Virus record (IMG/VR): IMGVR_UViG_3300009183_000015
Location: 1 to 40,201 of that record
DNA length: 40,201 nucleotides
Reading direction: 5' to 3' (one strand)
Source of the DNA: a virus
Made by a program: the position numbers and the translations under genes. Positions 26,801 to 34,496 of this stretch are shown here, piece by piece (within the stretch, counting starts at the first letter, position 1; the number at the start of each line of letters is the position of its first letter). The notes under the pieces are model-generated. The model was not told the DNA's origin. It was given only the letters and a program-made list of their open reading frames with translations, and ran no database searches.

Positions 26801-27118
26801 CTTAGGGGTGTTTGACTAGGTGGAATTTTGGTCAAAAGGGAGGCAAAAAAGAAAAGAAAAAAGAAACCCCGTTTCGGTCTATGCCTTACTACATAAGGGC
26901 TAGAGAGACACTGACACTCTCATTAGGCTTTCCATAGCCTGACCTGACTAGACATTGGTAAACACTAGAAAACTCATAAGACATCGGGCACCTACCCACA
27001 GATAAAAGCATAGCCTCTACAGAGCGAGAACAGAGCATAGGAGCTACTACCCCCCTAGGAATGTCTAGACCCCCCTAGAATCGCGTTTAAATGCGTTTGT
27101 ATCCCCATGGAAATGAGA

Positions 27119-27153
27119 GGGGGTAGGGCTGGATTGGGTGGAAAAGGAGGGGG
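27119..27153 (+). other. G-tract cluster (extended G-quadruplex motif)
   Basis: G tracts of 5, 3, 3 and 5 at 27119, 27126, 27136 and 27149 with loops of 2, 7 and 10 nt. The last loop exceeds the usual limit of 7, so folding is less certain than at 25309. Confidence 0.4.
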
Positions 27154-27399
27154 CCCGGTAGCTCGTTCCCAAAATTTCTACAAAAACTTTTTACCCCTAT
27201 CACAATCCCGAACTGAGAATTAAACTCTTGTATTACTTCTCTGGAAGAAAAACCCTGTAAATGAGGAAAAGTGCCAGATTTCTCGGGTTTATACAAAGCT
27301 TTGACCAACAGAAAAGTAATACTTGGAATCCTGTATAAAATTTTTTGTCCAAAACTTTTCAGGTTGATAGAATGCGGCCATCGTATTGAAAGGCAATGT

Positions 27400-27969
27400 A
27401 TGGAACGTGAATGGCAACTTGCTCATCCGCTGCATGATGTTGATGACATTGTGGAGATGGCTGATAGTGTGTTTGGTAAGGAGGCTGATGGAATACTTAC
27501 GAGAGACAGGAATGTGTTCCGTAAGAATGTGACCATCACTGCTACTACCCAACTGTTTGACAAGGGTAGAGAGTTCTTAGCTGTTTGCCGGACTAAGCCT
27601 GAACACAAGAAGATTGTGGTTGATGGATTCCTTGACCATGAACTGATTGAATCTAAGCTGCTGGGATACTGCTGGTTTGACCGTGGTGGGTATACGACCT
27701 ATGCTAATGAGGAGATCTCAAATGCCAAGTTCCACCATTTGGACTTATCTCTTCCTGCTAGACAACGTGTTAAATTAATCCATGAGATGATTGACCAACA
27801 TATCTTGTGGGCAAGTACTTGGGGTATTCCTGTTATTTGTTCAACAAGTATCCGTAGTGAGCATGATGGGTTTATGAAAATCCATAAGAAACGTGGATTT
27901 ACAGTAAACGGTTCATATGCTTGGATCAGAACTGAGAATGGTTTAAAGGGTTTACATGAAAAAGCCTAA
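27400..27969 (+). CDS. GNAT-like protein at the head of the packaging module
   Basis: A 189-residue protein. ATG 27400 directly follows TTGAAAGGCAATGT, the same element as before 17939. The sequence (EREWQLAHPLHDVDDIVEMADSVFG, HKKIVVDGFLDHELIESKLLGYCWFDRGGYTTYANEEI, AKFHHLDLSLPARQRVKLIHEMIDQHILWA, GIPVICSTSI, GFMKIHKKRGFTVNGSYAWI) follows the strand-helix order of GNAT acetyltransferases, ending with a typical KRGF motif. The pyrophosphate loop (Q/RxxGxG/A) is degenerate (LPARQRVKL), so catalysis is uncertain. It overlaps the putative small terminase by 14 nt. Confidence 0.6.
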   Translation: MEREWQLAHPLHDVDDIVEMADSVFGKEADGILTRDRNVFRKNVTITATTQLFDKGREFLAVCRTKPEHKKIVVDGFLDHELIESKLLGYCWFDRGGYTTYANEEISNAKFHHLDLSLPARQRVKLIHEMIDQHILWASTWGIPVICSTSIRSEHDGFMKIHKKRGFTVNGSYAWIRTENGLKGLHEKA

Positions 27970-28441
27970 AGACGCTGATTTGCTTTTTGGTGAAATAAGG
28001 CCGGAAGGTAGCTTGGTTACTTCTCCTGAAGAACTGGAAAAGAAGAAGCACTTCATGAAAATGAAGCGGCTTGAGAAAAGGGCTATGGGTTTGGCTACTG
28101 GTGAGAAGTTTCCTAAAGAGGAAAAGAAGCCTATCGGTCGACAGAAGTCTATTGTCAATCGGGTTACTGAATACGGTGCTTTGTTCAACAAGCTCAACGA
28201 AGAGAGACTGGCTAAGGGTCTGCCTCCTTTGAAGACAGCAATGGAGGTACTGATTGATGCCATGCAATCTGAAGAAATTGATATCAAGGATAAAGCCAGG
28301 ATTGCTGACAAGCTGGCTCCGTTTGAATCATCTCGTGCCCCCATTATTTCAATTGAGCATGTGAATAACGTGAACAAAGAGGAAGAGGTGTCTGCTGATG
28401 ATGCCCTTGATGATTTCTTGACGGCCCTACGTAAAGTTTGA
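27956..28441 (+). CDS. Putative terminase small subunit
   Basis: A 161-residue protein, basic in the N-terminal half (KKPKDADLLFGEIRPEG, EKKKHFMKMKRLEKRAMG) and ending with a helical segment TAMEVLIDAMQSEEIDIKDKARIADKLAPFESSRAPIISIEHVNN and an acidic tail. The TPxxVLxxAM...IDLKxKAxIADKLAPFE pattern occurs in small packaging proteins that precede large terminases. The true terminase large gene is 2 kb downstream, after an HNH insertion and four small genes, so the assignment stays tentative. Confidence 0.55.
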   Translation: MKKPKDADLLFGEIRPEGSLVTSPEELEKKKHFMKMKRLEKRAMGLATGEKFPKEEKKPIGRQKSIVNRVTEYGALFNKLNEERLAKGLPPLKTAMEVLIDAMQSEEIDIKDKARIADKLAPFESSRAPIISIEHVNNVNKEEEVSADDALDDFLTALRKV

Positions 28442-28448
28442 CATTAGA

Positions 28449-28477
28449 TTGACAATAAAAAAGGTCTGTTGCATAAT
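28449..28477 (+). promoter_or_regulatory. Strong sigma70-type promoter abutting HNH copy 3 start codon
   Basis: TTGACA (28449-28454, perfect -35) and CATAAT (28472-28477, five of six of -10) are separated by exactly 17 bp. Only six bases lie between the -10 box and ATG 28484, so the expected transcription start coincides with the start codon, giving a leaderless mRNA. No Shine-Dalgarno is present in that position. Confidence 0.7.
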
Positions 28478-28483
28478 CTACTT

Positions 28484-29041
28484 ATGACAAGCAGACCTAG
28501 CAAAGACCTTACGGGGCAAGTTTTTGGCAGACTAACTGTTGATGGCTTTAGTCATATAAAAAAATATGACAGCGGAAGAACGCAAGCCATGTGGCATGTG
28601 ACTTGTTCTTGCGGCACAAAAAAAATTGTGTACGGCAACAACATGCTTAACGGCAGTGTGAAGGGTTGTGGCTGTTTAAGAAAAGAAGGCTTAAACAAAA
28701 AGGAGCGTGGCGAAGCTAGTTTTAATTCCAAGTATGGGATGTACAAGAAAAGCGCAGAACGAAGGTCGTTTGAATTCCATTTAACAAAGGATCAGTTCAG
28801 ATCTATTGTGGTGCAAAATTGCGCTTATTGCGGCAGCGCACCTTCTGGAGTTCACCATGCTACCCACTGCTATGGGTCGTTTGTTGGCAATGGGGTGGAT
28901 AGAATTGATTCTTCAAAGGGATACACTGTGGATAACTGTGTGCCTTGCTGCAAAACTTGTAACCACATGAAGCTTGACCATTCAGTTGATCACTTCATCG
29001 ACCACATTCAAAAGATATTGCAGCATTTGCGTAAAGTGTAA
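28484..29041 (+). CDS. HNH endonuclease with zinc-binding Cys clusters (copy 3)
   Basis: A 185-residue protein. It begins with a DLTGQVFGRLTV strand pair, then C41-x-C43 and C62-x-C64 (CSC, CGC) as a first zinc site, which is typical of phage HNH proteins that read DLTGxxFGRLTV. The nuclease centre has NCAYCGS (C113, C116), NGVDRID (136-142), VPCCKTCNHMK (C155, C156, C159, N160, H161). It differs from copies 1 and 2, which use AP2 domains. It lies between the putative small terminase and virion genes, with its own promoter. Its last residues (LRKV stop) match the end of the upstream gene (LRKV stop). Confidence 0.9.
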   Translation: MTSRPSKDLTGQVFGRLTVDGFSHIKKYDSGRTQAMWHVTCSCGTKKIVYGNNMLNGSVKGCGCLRKEGLNKKERGEASFNSKYGMYKKSAERRSFEFHLTKDQFRSIVVQNCAYCGSAPSGVHHATHCYGSFVGNGVDRIDSSKGYTVDNCVPCCKTCNHMKLDHSVDHFIDHIQKILQHLRKV

Positions 29042-29070
29042 TAATCCCATTACTTTCATGAAAGGTTAGT

Positions 29071-29337
29071 ATGTCTACCAACTTCCTGTACGCCCAAGCT
29101 CCTAACCGCAAGGGCAATATGTCCAAGCAGCCTCCATCCAAATCAGGTGGTGCTACCAATGTGACCAACACCAAACACGGTGTATCGGGGCCTACTGGTC
29201 AACAAGGCGCTCCTAAGGCTGGTGGTGACATTACTGGTCGCCATCAAAAGGTTCAAGTCAGCACCCATGCTGATTACTGTGGAACCATCAAGAACGATGG
29301 TTACATGAACAAATCTGTCAAAAACTACTTGGGGTAA
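29071..29337 (+). CDS. Small basic Gly/Pro/Gln protein, unknown
   Basis: An 88-residue protein. AAAGG lies about 6 nt before ATG 29071. It is basic, low in hydrophobic residues (NRKGNMSKQPPSKSGGATNV, GVSGPTGQQGAPKAGGD) and ends with THADYCGTIKNDGYMNKSVKNYLG. It is probably partly disordered. Location among head genes suggests a minor virion or packaging protein; no family was recognised. Confidence 0.65.
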   Translation: MSTNFLYAQAPNRKGNMSKQPPSKSGGATNVTNTKHGVSGPTGQQGAPKAGGDITGRHQKVQVSTHADYCGTIKNDGYMNKSVKNYLG

Positions 29338-29340
29338 ATC

Positions 29341-29571
29341 ATGTCCTACGGAAAAGTAATCTCTGGTGGCGCTCGGATGACCAACGGTCTGACCAAGAAC
29401 ATCAACGGCAAGCTCAAAAGCTTTGAAGAAGGCCATAAGCGTAGTCAGACTCTGGCTACTGCTGTTGGCAAAGCCTTTAACCAAAACCCTCTTTCTGATA
29501 ACCACCTGAATAACATCAACGTGGCAGCAGCGAAGAAGTTTACTGTCCCTAAACTCCCAACCAACGTATAA
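29341..29571 (+). CDS. Small basic protein, unknown
   Basis: A 76-residue protein separated from the upstream stop by the TAAATCATG junction common in this genome. It reads MSYGKVISGGARMTNGLTKNI, then KLKSFEEGHKRSQTLATAVGKAFNQN, then AAAKKFTVPKLPTNV. It is basic and helical with no motif. Head-module location suggests a virion-associated role. Confidence 0.65.
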   Translation: MSYGKVISGGARMTNGLTKNINGKLKSFEEGHKRSQTLATAVGKAFNQNPLSDNHLNNINVAAAKKFTVPKLPTNV

Positions 29572-29579
29572 GGTAATGT

Positions 29580-30221
29580 ATGGCAACGTATGACATTGAA
29601 GCACTGAAAGAAGACCTCCCAACCGCCAAAGACCTTGCTCAGTTTGTTTATGACAAAGTGGGCATCTCTTTGGACTTGGTAGGCAAGCCAAAAGAAGAGC
29701 AGTATCTGGTTGCTCGTAACGCTCTTGAGGGCAAGAAGATCCCTGCTGATTTTCAGACGGATCTCAACCCCTACATTGATCGCAAAGAGTTGATCCCTGT
29801 TGACGAGAAAATGCAATTGCCTCCTCGTCCAGCAGATCTGCCTGACCCTGGTTCGCAGGTCCATTTCTTTGGTGCAACAAACATGCCTCACCCGACAGAC
29901 CCTCAGTCTGACAGGAAGGTGCAAATCAACTTCCGCAAGTACGACAATGGCGTGATCACGTTCCAAGTAACTGGCCCTATTGAGCAAGTTGCTGTTGGCG
30001 AACGTATCAACAAGTTTGGTCAGAAGCAGCCCGAGAAGTTTTCTTGGATTGATCCTCGTACAGAAGAAATCTTGTTGCGCCGACCTGATGGCACATTCAC
30101 TGAAAAGGGTCGTGGCTTGTATGCGTTCTGTGTTGGCGAAAAAGGTGGTGGCATCTGGACTTTGATTGACCGCAACGTAATGAACATCGCTGAGAAGAAC
30201 GTCACTAACCCGTGGGCGTGA
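29580..30221 (+). CDS. Unknown protein of the head module
   Basis: A 213-residue soluble protein. The N-terminal helix (IEALKEDLPTAKDLAQFVYDKV) precedes a mixed region (LPPRPADLPDPGSQVHFFGATNMPHP) and a beta-rich C-terminus (QINFRKYDNGVITFQVTGPI, KFSWIDPRTEEILLRRPDGTF, GGGIWTLIDRNV). No catalytic motif was recognised. It overlaps the next gene by TGATG. Conserved placement upstream of the large terminase suggests a packaging or virion function. Confidence 0.65.
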   Translation: MATYDIEALKEDLPTAKDLAQFVYDKVGISLDLVGKPKEEQYLVARNALEGKKIPADFQTDLNPYIDRKELIPVDEKMQLPPRPADLPDPGSQVHFFGATNMPHPTDPQSDRKVQINFRKYDNGVITFQVTGPIEQVAVGERINKFGQKQPEKFSWIDPRTEEILLRRPDGTFTEKGRGLYAFCVGEKGGGIWTLIDRNVMNIAEKNVTNPWA

Positions 30222-30409
30222 TGGACGATCACAGCACAACCTTTCGGCTAAAGCTGTCTTCTCAAGCAGAGACATGCGCTAGGAAAACTCTTGAGTGGCT
30301 ACAAAAGGATCTTCAAGGAGATCGTGAACTAGCCCCTCAGGACGTTTACTACCTTGCGTCTGCTGCTGACCTGTTGCTGACCATGCGTGACGTGTATGGC
30401 AAAAAGTGA
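30221..30409 (+). CDS. Small helical protein preceding the large terminase
   Basis: A 62-residue protein. ATG 30221 lies in a TGATG overlap, within a 16-bp sequence identical to that at the start of the gene at 22475. It has two likely helices (LSSQAETCARKTLEWLQKDL and PQDVYYLASAADLLLTMRDVYG). It overlaps the terminase gene by 14 nt. A small-terminase-like or adaptor role is conceivable for such a gene, but it is too short for a typical small subunit. Confidence 0.65.
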   Translation: MDDHSTTFRLKLSSQAETCARKTLEWLQKDLQGDRELAPQDVYYLASAADLLLTMRDVYGKK

Positions 30410-31988
30410 AGCCAGTGACTACATCCTCCCGGTTTACAAAGATCGGGCTTTAAAGCATTTGATTAAGTTGGCTGGTGGTAAGGCTGCTATTAAGCACCTT
30501 GATGCTGACCAACTTAAAAAGATGAAGGATGCTAGGGATGTCATCGCCAAGGACATGCAGTACAACACCTTAAAGTGGTTCAGACCTTTTAAGTATCAGT
30601 CTGCATTCTTTGAGACAGGAGCAACCCACACCCGTAGAGGAATGATTGCAGCTAACCGTGCTGGCAAAACAGTCGCCTCTACTTACGAGACTGCCTATCA
30701 CTTGACGGGCAGGTATCCAAAGAATTGGAAAGGCAAGAGATGGGACAAACCCATCATTGCCATGTGTTCTGGTGAATCCTGGGAACAGGTAGCTAAGACA
30801 CTGCAAAGCAAACTGCTTGGATGCGATGACATCAAGCAATCGTACAAATTAGGCACAGGCTCTATCCCGCTTGAGTGTATTGACGAGAAGTCATACCGAA
30901 CAGACGGGGCTAACGTCCTGTCTATTGAAGTTTGGCATATCTCTGGTGGCAAATCAAAACTCTACTTCTCCAACTACACACAGCAAGTGCGTCATCTGCA
31001 AGGTTTTGAACTTGACCTTGTTGTCTTGGACGAACAACCACCAGACGAAATCTTCTCGGAACTTGTTGTCCGTACTGCACAACGGAACGGGCAGGTACTG
31101 TGTTCATTTACCCCACTCAAGGGTATGTCAGGACTTGTTCGTAAGTTCTGGGACAAGATAGATGGCTACACCCATGTCCGAGTAACTTGGGACGACATCC
31201 CTTTTGAAAACGAATGGGATGAAAAGTTCTTTAGCCAAGAAGAACGTGATCAACTGTCCCGAGACTTTATGCCTTGGGAGCGTGATTGCCGGATGAAAGG
31301 TATTCCGCTTGTTGGTCAAGGCGTGGTATTCCCATTGCTTGATTGGCCTACCTACAAGGGTATTGATTTTGACCTGAAGAACAATGAGAAGCTTGAGCGA
31401 TTGATTTCCTTTGACTTGGGTATCAAAAATGATCCAACGGTTATCAGCTTCTTTTTCCGAGATCCAGTGGAAGAGGTTATTTACCTGCACCGCCAGATTA
31501 AGGTTGCTCAAGGTGAGACACCAGACGAATACGTCCATTATTTGATGGACAGAGAAACCAAGGGTGTTCCGATTGCCCTACCCCATGATGCCACACAAGC
31601 AGGTCGATACACATTGACCGAACAATCAGTCCGTGAAGTGTTTGAAGACAACTATGGCCTGAACTGTATTGCTGGTGCTATATTGAACCCCGTGAATGAC
31701 CAAGGCAAGGTAACCAACCATAAGTCCTATGGAATCAATATAATGCGGCTAGGCATGGAACGTGGCACATTTAAGATAAATGAGTCTTGCGTAGGTTTTC
31801 TTGATGAAGCAAGGAACTATGCCATTGACGAAGCCGGACGATTTAGTGATCCTGACGACCACATTGACTCTGCTCGGATTGGCATTTTGGCGTTGATTCA
31901 AGGTCACGGAGAATCTATGGTTAGCCGAGCGAACACATTCCAATACCGCAGACCAACCGCCATTGATGGCAAGGTGCAAAGGATCTAA
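30396..31988 (+). CDS. terL: Terminase large subunit
   Basis: A 530-residue packaging motor from ATG 30396 (GTG 30387 is an alternative). The ATPase domain shows Walker A AANRAGKT (85-92), Walker B LVVLDE (208-213) and coupling motif CSFTP (236-240). The RNase H-like nuclease domain starts near LISFDLGIKNDPT with D340 as first metal ligand and includes DDHIDSAR as the last acidic block near residue 495. This enzyme cuts concatemers and pumps DNA into the procapsid at the portal, which is encoded 2 nt downstream. The sequence style is that of P22/Sf6-like and related terminases, but a headful mechanism cannot be proved from sequence. Confidence 0.95.
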   Translation: MAKSEASDYILPVYKDRALKHLIKLAGGKAAIKHLDADQLKKMKDARDVIAKDMQYNTLKWFRPFKYQSAFFETGATHTRRGMIAANRAGKTVASTYETAYHLTGRYPKNWKGKRWDKPIIAMCSGESWEQVAKTLQSKLLGCDDIKQSYKLGTGSIPLECIDEKSYRTDGANVLSIEVWHISGGKSKLYFSNYTQQVRHLQGFELDLVVLDEQPPDEIFSELVVRTAQRNGQVLCSFTPLKGMSGLVRKFWDKIDGYTHVRVTWDDIPFENEWDEKFFSQEERDQLSRDFMPWERDCRMKGIPLVGQGVVFPLLDWPTYKGIDFDLKNNEKLERLISFDLGIKNDPTVISFFFRDPVEEVIYLHRQIKVAQGETPDEYVHYLMDRETKGVPIALPHDATQAGRYTLTEQSVREVFEDNYGLNCIAGAILNPVNDQGKVTNHKSYGINIMRLGMERGTFKINESCVGFLDEARNYAIDEAGRFSDPDDHIDSARIGILALIQGHGESMVSRANTFQYRRPTAIDGKVQRI

Positions 31989-31990
31989 TC

Positions 31991-34153
31991 ATGCTAGACA
32001 AACAGAACATAATCGTTGAGTACATCGAAGCACCTGCTGGCAACAAAGGAATTGTTTTTCAAGTAGCTCATGAAGTCTATTTGAAAATGGTTGATTATTT
32101 GCGATTAACGCAAGCAAAAAACACCTTTAACCGTCTTTCTGATTACCACTACCTGAATATTGCTGTAAGCAACTCCACCGAGCCAATCCGTGGCATTGAC
32201 TACATTCACCCTGTAGTAACTCCAGGTGTTGATTACGCTACGGCCATCATTACAAAGTGCCTGATGCCTAACGGCAAGGTTAACTTTGAGTTTGAGCGTT
32301 TCAGTGAGGCTGATAGCGCACAAGCTAACCAAGCTACTGAGATGGTCAAGTACATGATCAACTCAAAGAATGATTCTTACGCTTGCATCCGTGATTGGGC
32401 ACAAGACTCATTGCTTCACAAGAACGGTATTGTGATGGTGTCACCAGTGCGTGAACCCATTACCCAATACAAAGAGGTTGAGGGGACGAAGGACCAATTG
32501 CGTGTGTTTGAGACTATGGCTGCTGAAAAGGGCCTGACAGTCAAACGCCAGAACATGCGTAAGATTGACGTTGACCTTGAAGGTGTCATGCAGGAGATGA
32601 TGAATCCTGATGACGACCAAGGAACAATCCAAGAAGAGGTCAATGAGGCTATTGCAGCCAATACGGTGTACCGTGCCAAGTACAAGATGACAGGTTTCTC
32701 AACATCTGTCCGTATCAAGCATGTTGCCCAGCATTATTTTGTCTGCAACCCCACAATTCCCGGCATTCAGGACCAAGACTTTGTTGGGTTCTATGACCCA
32801 ATGACAATCCATGAGTGCAAAGCTCAATTCCCTTATGTTGACATTGAAAAGCTTGCTGACCATGCTGCCTACGGTCCTGCTGGTGCTTATCAAGCAGGTG
32901 CATTGGAAAACGATCTTGCTTTGCATGCTCGTGATTCCACTCCTGTTCCAGGTCAAGGCGTAATTGCTTCTGCTGGCGCTGATCGCTACAGCCGAGTCAT
33001 CATGTTGACAACAGCATGGATTCGCAAAGACGTAGACGGTGACGGTGAGGAAGAAATCGTTGAGGTTTGCTTCTCAGGCTCGTATGTTCTGTACGTCAAA
33101 GAGGTGGACTTCATTCCTTTGGCGGCAATGTGCCCCAAACCCATCACTGGTAACTTCTTTGGCTACTCTTTGGCAGAACGTCTTGTGCCAATGCAGGAAT
33201 ACGCTACCTCCATTGCTCGTGCTGAGATGGCTTTTGCCATGCAGTCGTCTACACCTCGTATTGGTGTAAACCCTGAGTTTATGGATGCCGAAGAGATCCA
33301 ACGTGGTGTCTCTGCCATGTTCATCTTGGACCGTAAGTTTGATCCTGCCAAGCACATCTATGAGTTTGCGCCTATGCAGGGTAACTTGGCCTACGTTCAG
33401 TCGTCTATGCAGCGTTTTGAAGCTGACAAGATGGCAATGATTGGCATGACAAGCCCTAACGATGTGCTGAACCCTGAAGTAATGAAGGATGGCAACTCTG
33501 GCTTTAAGCTGCAATTGGCTATGGGTCCAAACCAGCTTATCCAAGACGAGATGGTCAAGAACTGCGCTATTGGTCTGCGAGACATGATCTACATTGTCTG
33601 GAAAACACTGATTCAGTACTCTGACGACTACAACATTCAGCAGTTGGCAGGTGTTTGCGGTAAGGGCGCTCCATTCATGGATGCCATCTCAATGGAAAAC
33701 TATGAATTCATTGACCGCAAGCTGATTAACATTGATTTGGCCTTGGGCTTTATGTCTGATGAGAACCGTTTGACCCGTCAACAGTTGATTGGTCAGGCTC
33801 AACAGCAGTTTACCCAGGCCATGATGGGTTTAGACCCAAGCGTTCCTGAGTTGTTTGGCAAACTGCGTAGGCCTTTTGAAGATACTCTGCGTGTATTGGG
33901 TGTCAAAGACGTTGATGCCTACTTGCCTACCTTGGAAGAAGCTGCAAAGATTATTAAAGCTCAATCCGAGAAGGGTCCAAGCGCAGAACAGCAGAAGATT
34001 CAATCTGAAACAGATTTGAACAAAGCCAAGATTGAAGACACAATGGCAAACACTGCGTTTACTCAGAAAAAGGCTGAGGACATTGATACAGACAACATGT
34101 TTGAGGCTTTGGCTGCTAAACGAGGAAAGCTGCATTCAGTACAAGTTGATTAA
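31991..34153 (+). CDS. Portal protein (P22-size)
   Basis: A 720-residue protein, close in length to P22 gp1 (725). The N-terminus has helical YLKMVDYLRLTQAKNTFNRL. The core contains YATAIITKCLMPNGKVNFEFE, SLLHKNGIVMVSPVRE, FVGFYDPMTIHECKAQFP, a calcium-like acidic loop DVDGDGEEEIVEV, and GYSLAERLVPMQEYATSIARAEMAFA, typical of portals. The C-terminal 60 residues are a charged helical barrel/tail (EKGPSAEQQKIQSETDLNKAKI). TAATCATG links it to the terminase. Twelve copies would form the DNA channel. Confidence 0.9.
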   Translation: MLDKQNIIVEYIEAPAGNKGIVFQVAHEVYLKMVDYLRLTQAKNTFNRLSDYHYLNIAVSNSTEPIRGIDYIHPVVTPGVDYATAIITKCLMPNGKVNFEFERFSEADSAQANQATEMVKYMINSKNDSYACIRDWAQDSLLHKNGIVMVSPVREPITQYKEVEGTKDQLRVFETMAAEKGLTVKRQNMRKIDVDLEGVMQEMMNPDDDQGTIQEEVNEAIAANTVYRAKYKMTGFSTSVRIKHVAQHYFVCNPTIPGIQDQDFVGFYDPMTIHECKAQFPYVDIEKLADHAAYGPAGAYQAGALENDLALHARDSTPVPGQGVIASAGADRYSRVIMLTTAWIRKDVDGDGEEEIVEVCFSGSYVLYVKEVDFIPLAAMCPKPITGNFFGYSLAERLVPMQEYATSIARAEMAFAMQSSTPRIGVNPEFMDAEEIQRGVSAMFILDRKFDPAKHIYEFAPMQGNLAYVQSSMQRFEADKMAMIGMTSPNDVLNPEVMKDGNSGFKLQLAMGPNQLIQDEMVKNCAIGLRDMIYIVWKTLIQYSDDYNIQQLAGVCGKGAPFMDAISMENYEFIDRKLINIDLALGFMSDENRLTRQQLIGQAQQQFTQAMMGLDPSVPELFGKLRRPFEDTLRVLGVKDVDAYLPTLEEAAKIIKAQSEKGPSAEQQKIQSETDLNKAKIEDTMANTAFTQKKAEDIDTDNMFEALAAKRGKLHSVQVD

Positions 34154-34162
34154 AGGATTGCA

Positions 34163-34480
34163 ATGAAAAGCTTGGTATATAAAATACGTGAATATTTCAA
34201 CAGACGGACAAAATCCGCAGACTCAAGTAAAGGAGCCGATGTACATCGAAAAACTTTAGCCATAGAAAACGGGGAGTGCGCTTCCCGCCTCATCAAGAAT
34301 GAGGATTTTGCACTGTTGTTTAACCTTTACAGGTTTAACTTACTGGAACGGTTGGAAGATTGTCGAACCGATCCAGAACGCATCGAAAATGCATTTAATG
34401 TTGCTGGAGTACGAGATTTCATCGGTTTCATTGAGAAAATCGAATATCTTGGAAAAGTGGCTCAGAAATCTAACACTTAA
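34163..34480 (+). CDS. Unknown protein between portal and scaffold
   Basis: A 105-residue protein with AAAGGA 7 nt before ATG 34163. The N-terminus is basic (MKSLVYKIREYFNRRTKS). The rest is helical (ASRLIKNEDFALLFNLYRFNLLERLEDCRTDPERIENAF, VRDFIGFIEKIEYL). It is well placed to be a minor head or assembly protein. No family was recognised. Confidence 0.72.
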   Translation: MKSLVYKIREYFNRRTKSADSSKGADVHRKTLAIENGECASRLIKNEDFALLFNLYRFNLLERLEDCRTDPERIENAFNVAGVRDFIGFIEKIEYLGKVAQKSNT

Positions 34481-34496
34481 CCAAAGAGAGTAAACT

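Larger units (their letters stand above)
26634..27399. other. Non-coding control and origin-candidate region
   Basis: This 766-bp region has no supported gene. It contains a leftward promoter candidate and operator palindromes (26678-26747), two tandem 10-mers plus two DnaA-box-like sites (26752-26800), a purine-rich A stretch (26843-26868), small hairpins (GAGAG/CTCTC at 26892-26912 region; AGGCT/AGCCT at 26925-26940 region), CCCCCCTAG repeats (27052-27077), a G-tract cluster (27119-27153) and possible promoter boxes before 27400 (TTGACC at 27301-27306 with TGGAAT at 27324, and TATAAA at 27334). Confidence 0.55.

Noticed and set aside
27087-27308. Full minus-strand gene of about 73 codons in the control region
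   Set aside because: It has no ribosome site, passes through the G-tract cluster and has a Pro/Phe-rich nonsense-like C-terminus. Only its first half looks gene-like, so it is listed as a possible remnant instead.
29445-30275. Open frame of about 276 codons on the minus strand
   Set aside because: It is antisense to two well-supported rightward genes, lacks a ribosome site and has no recognisable domain.
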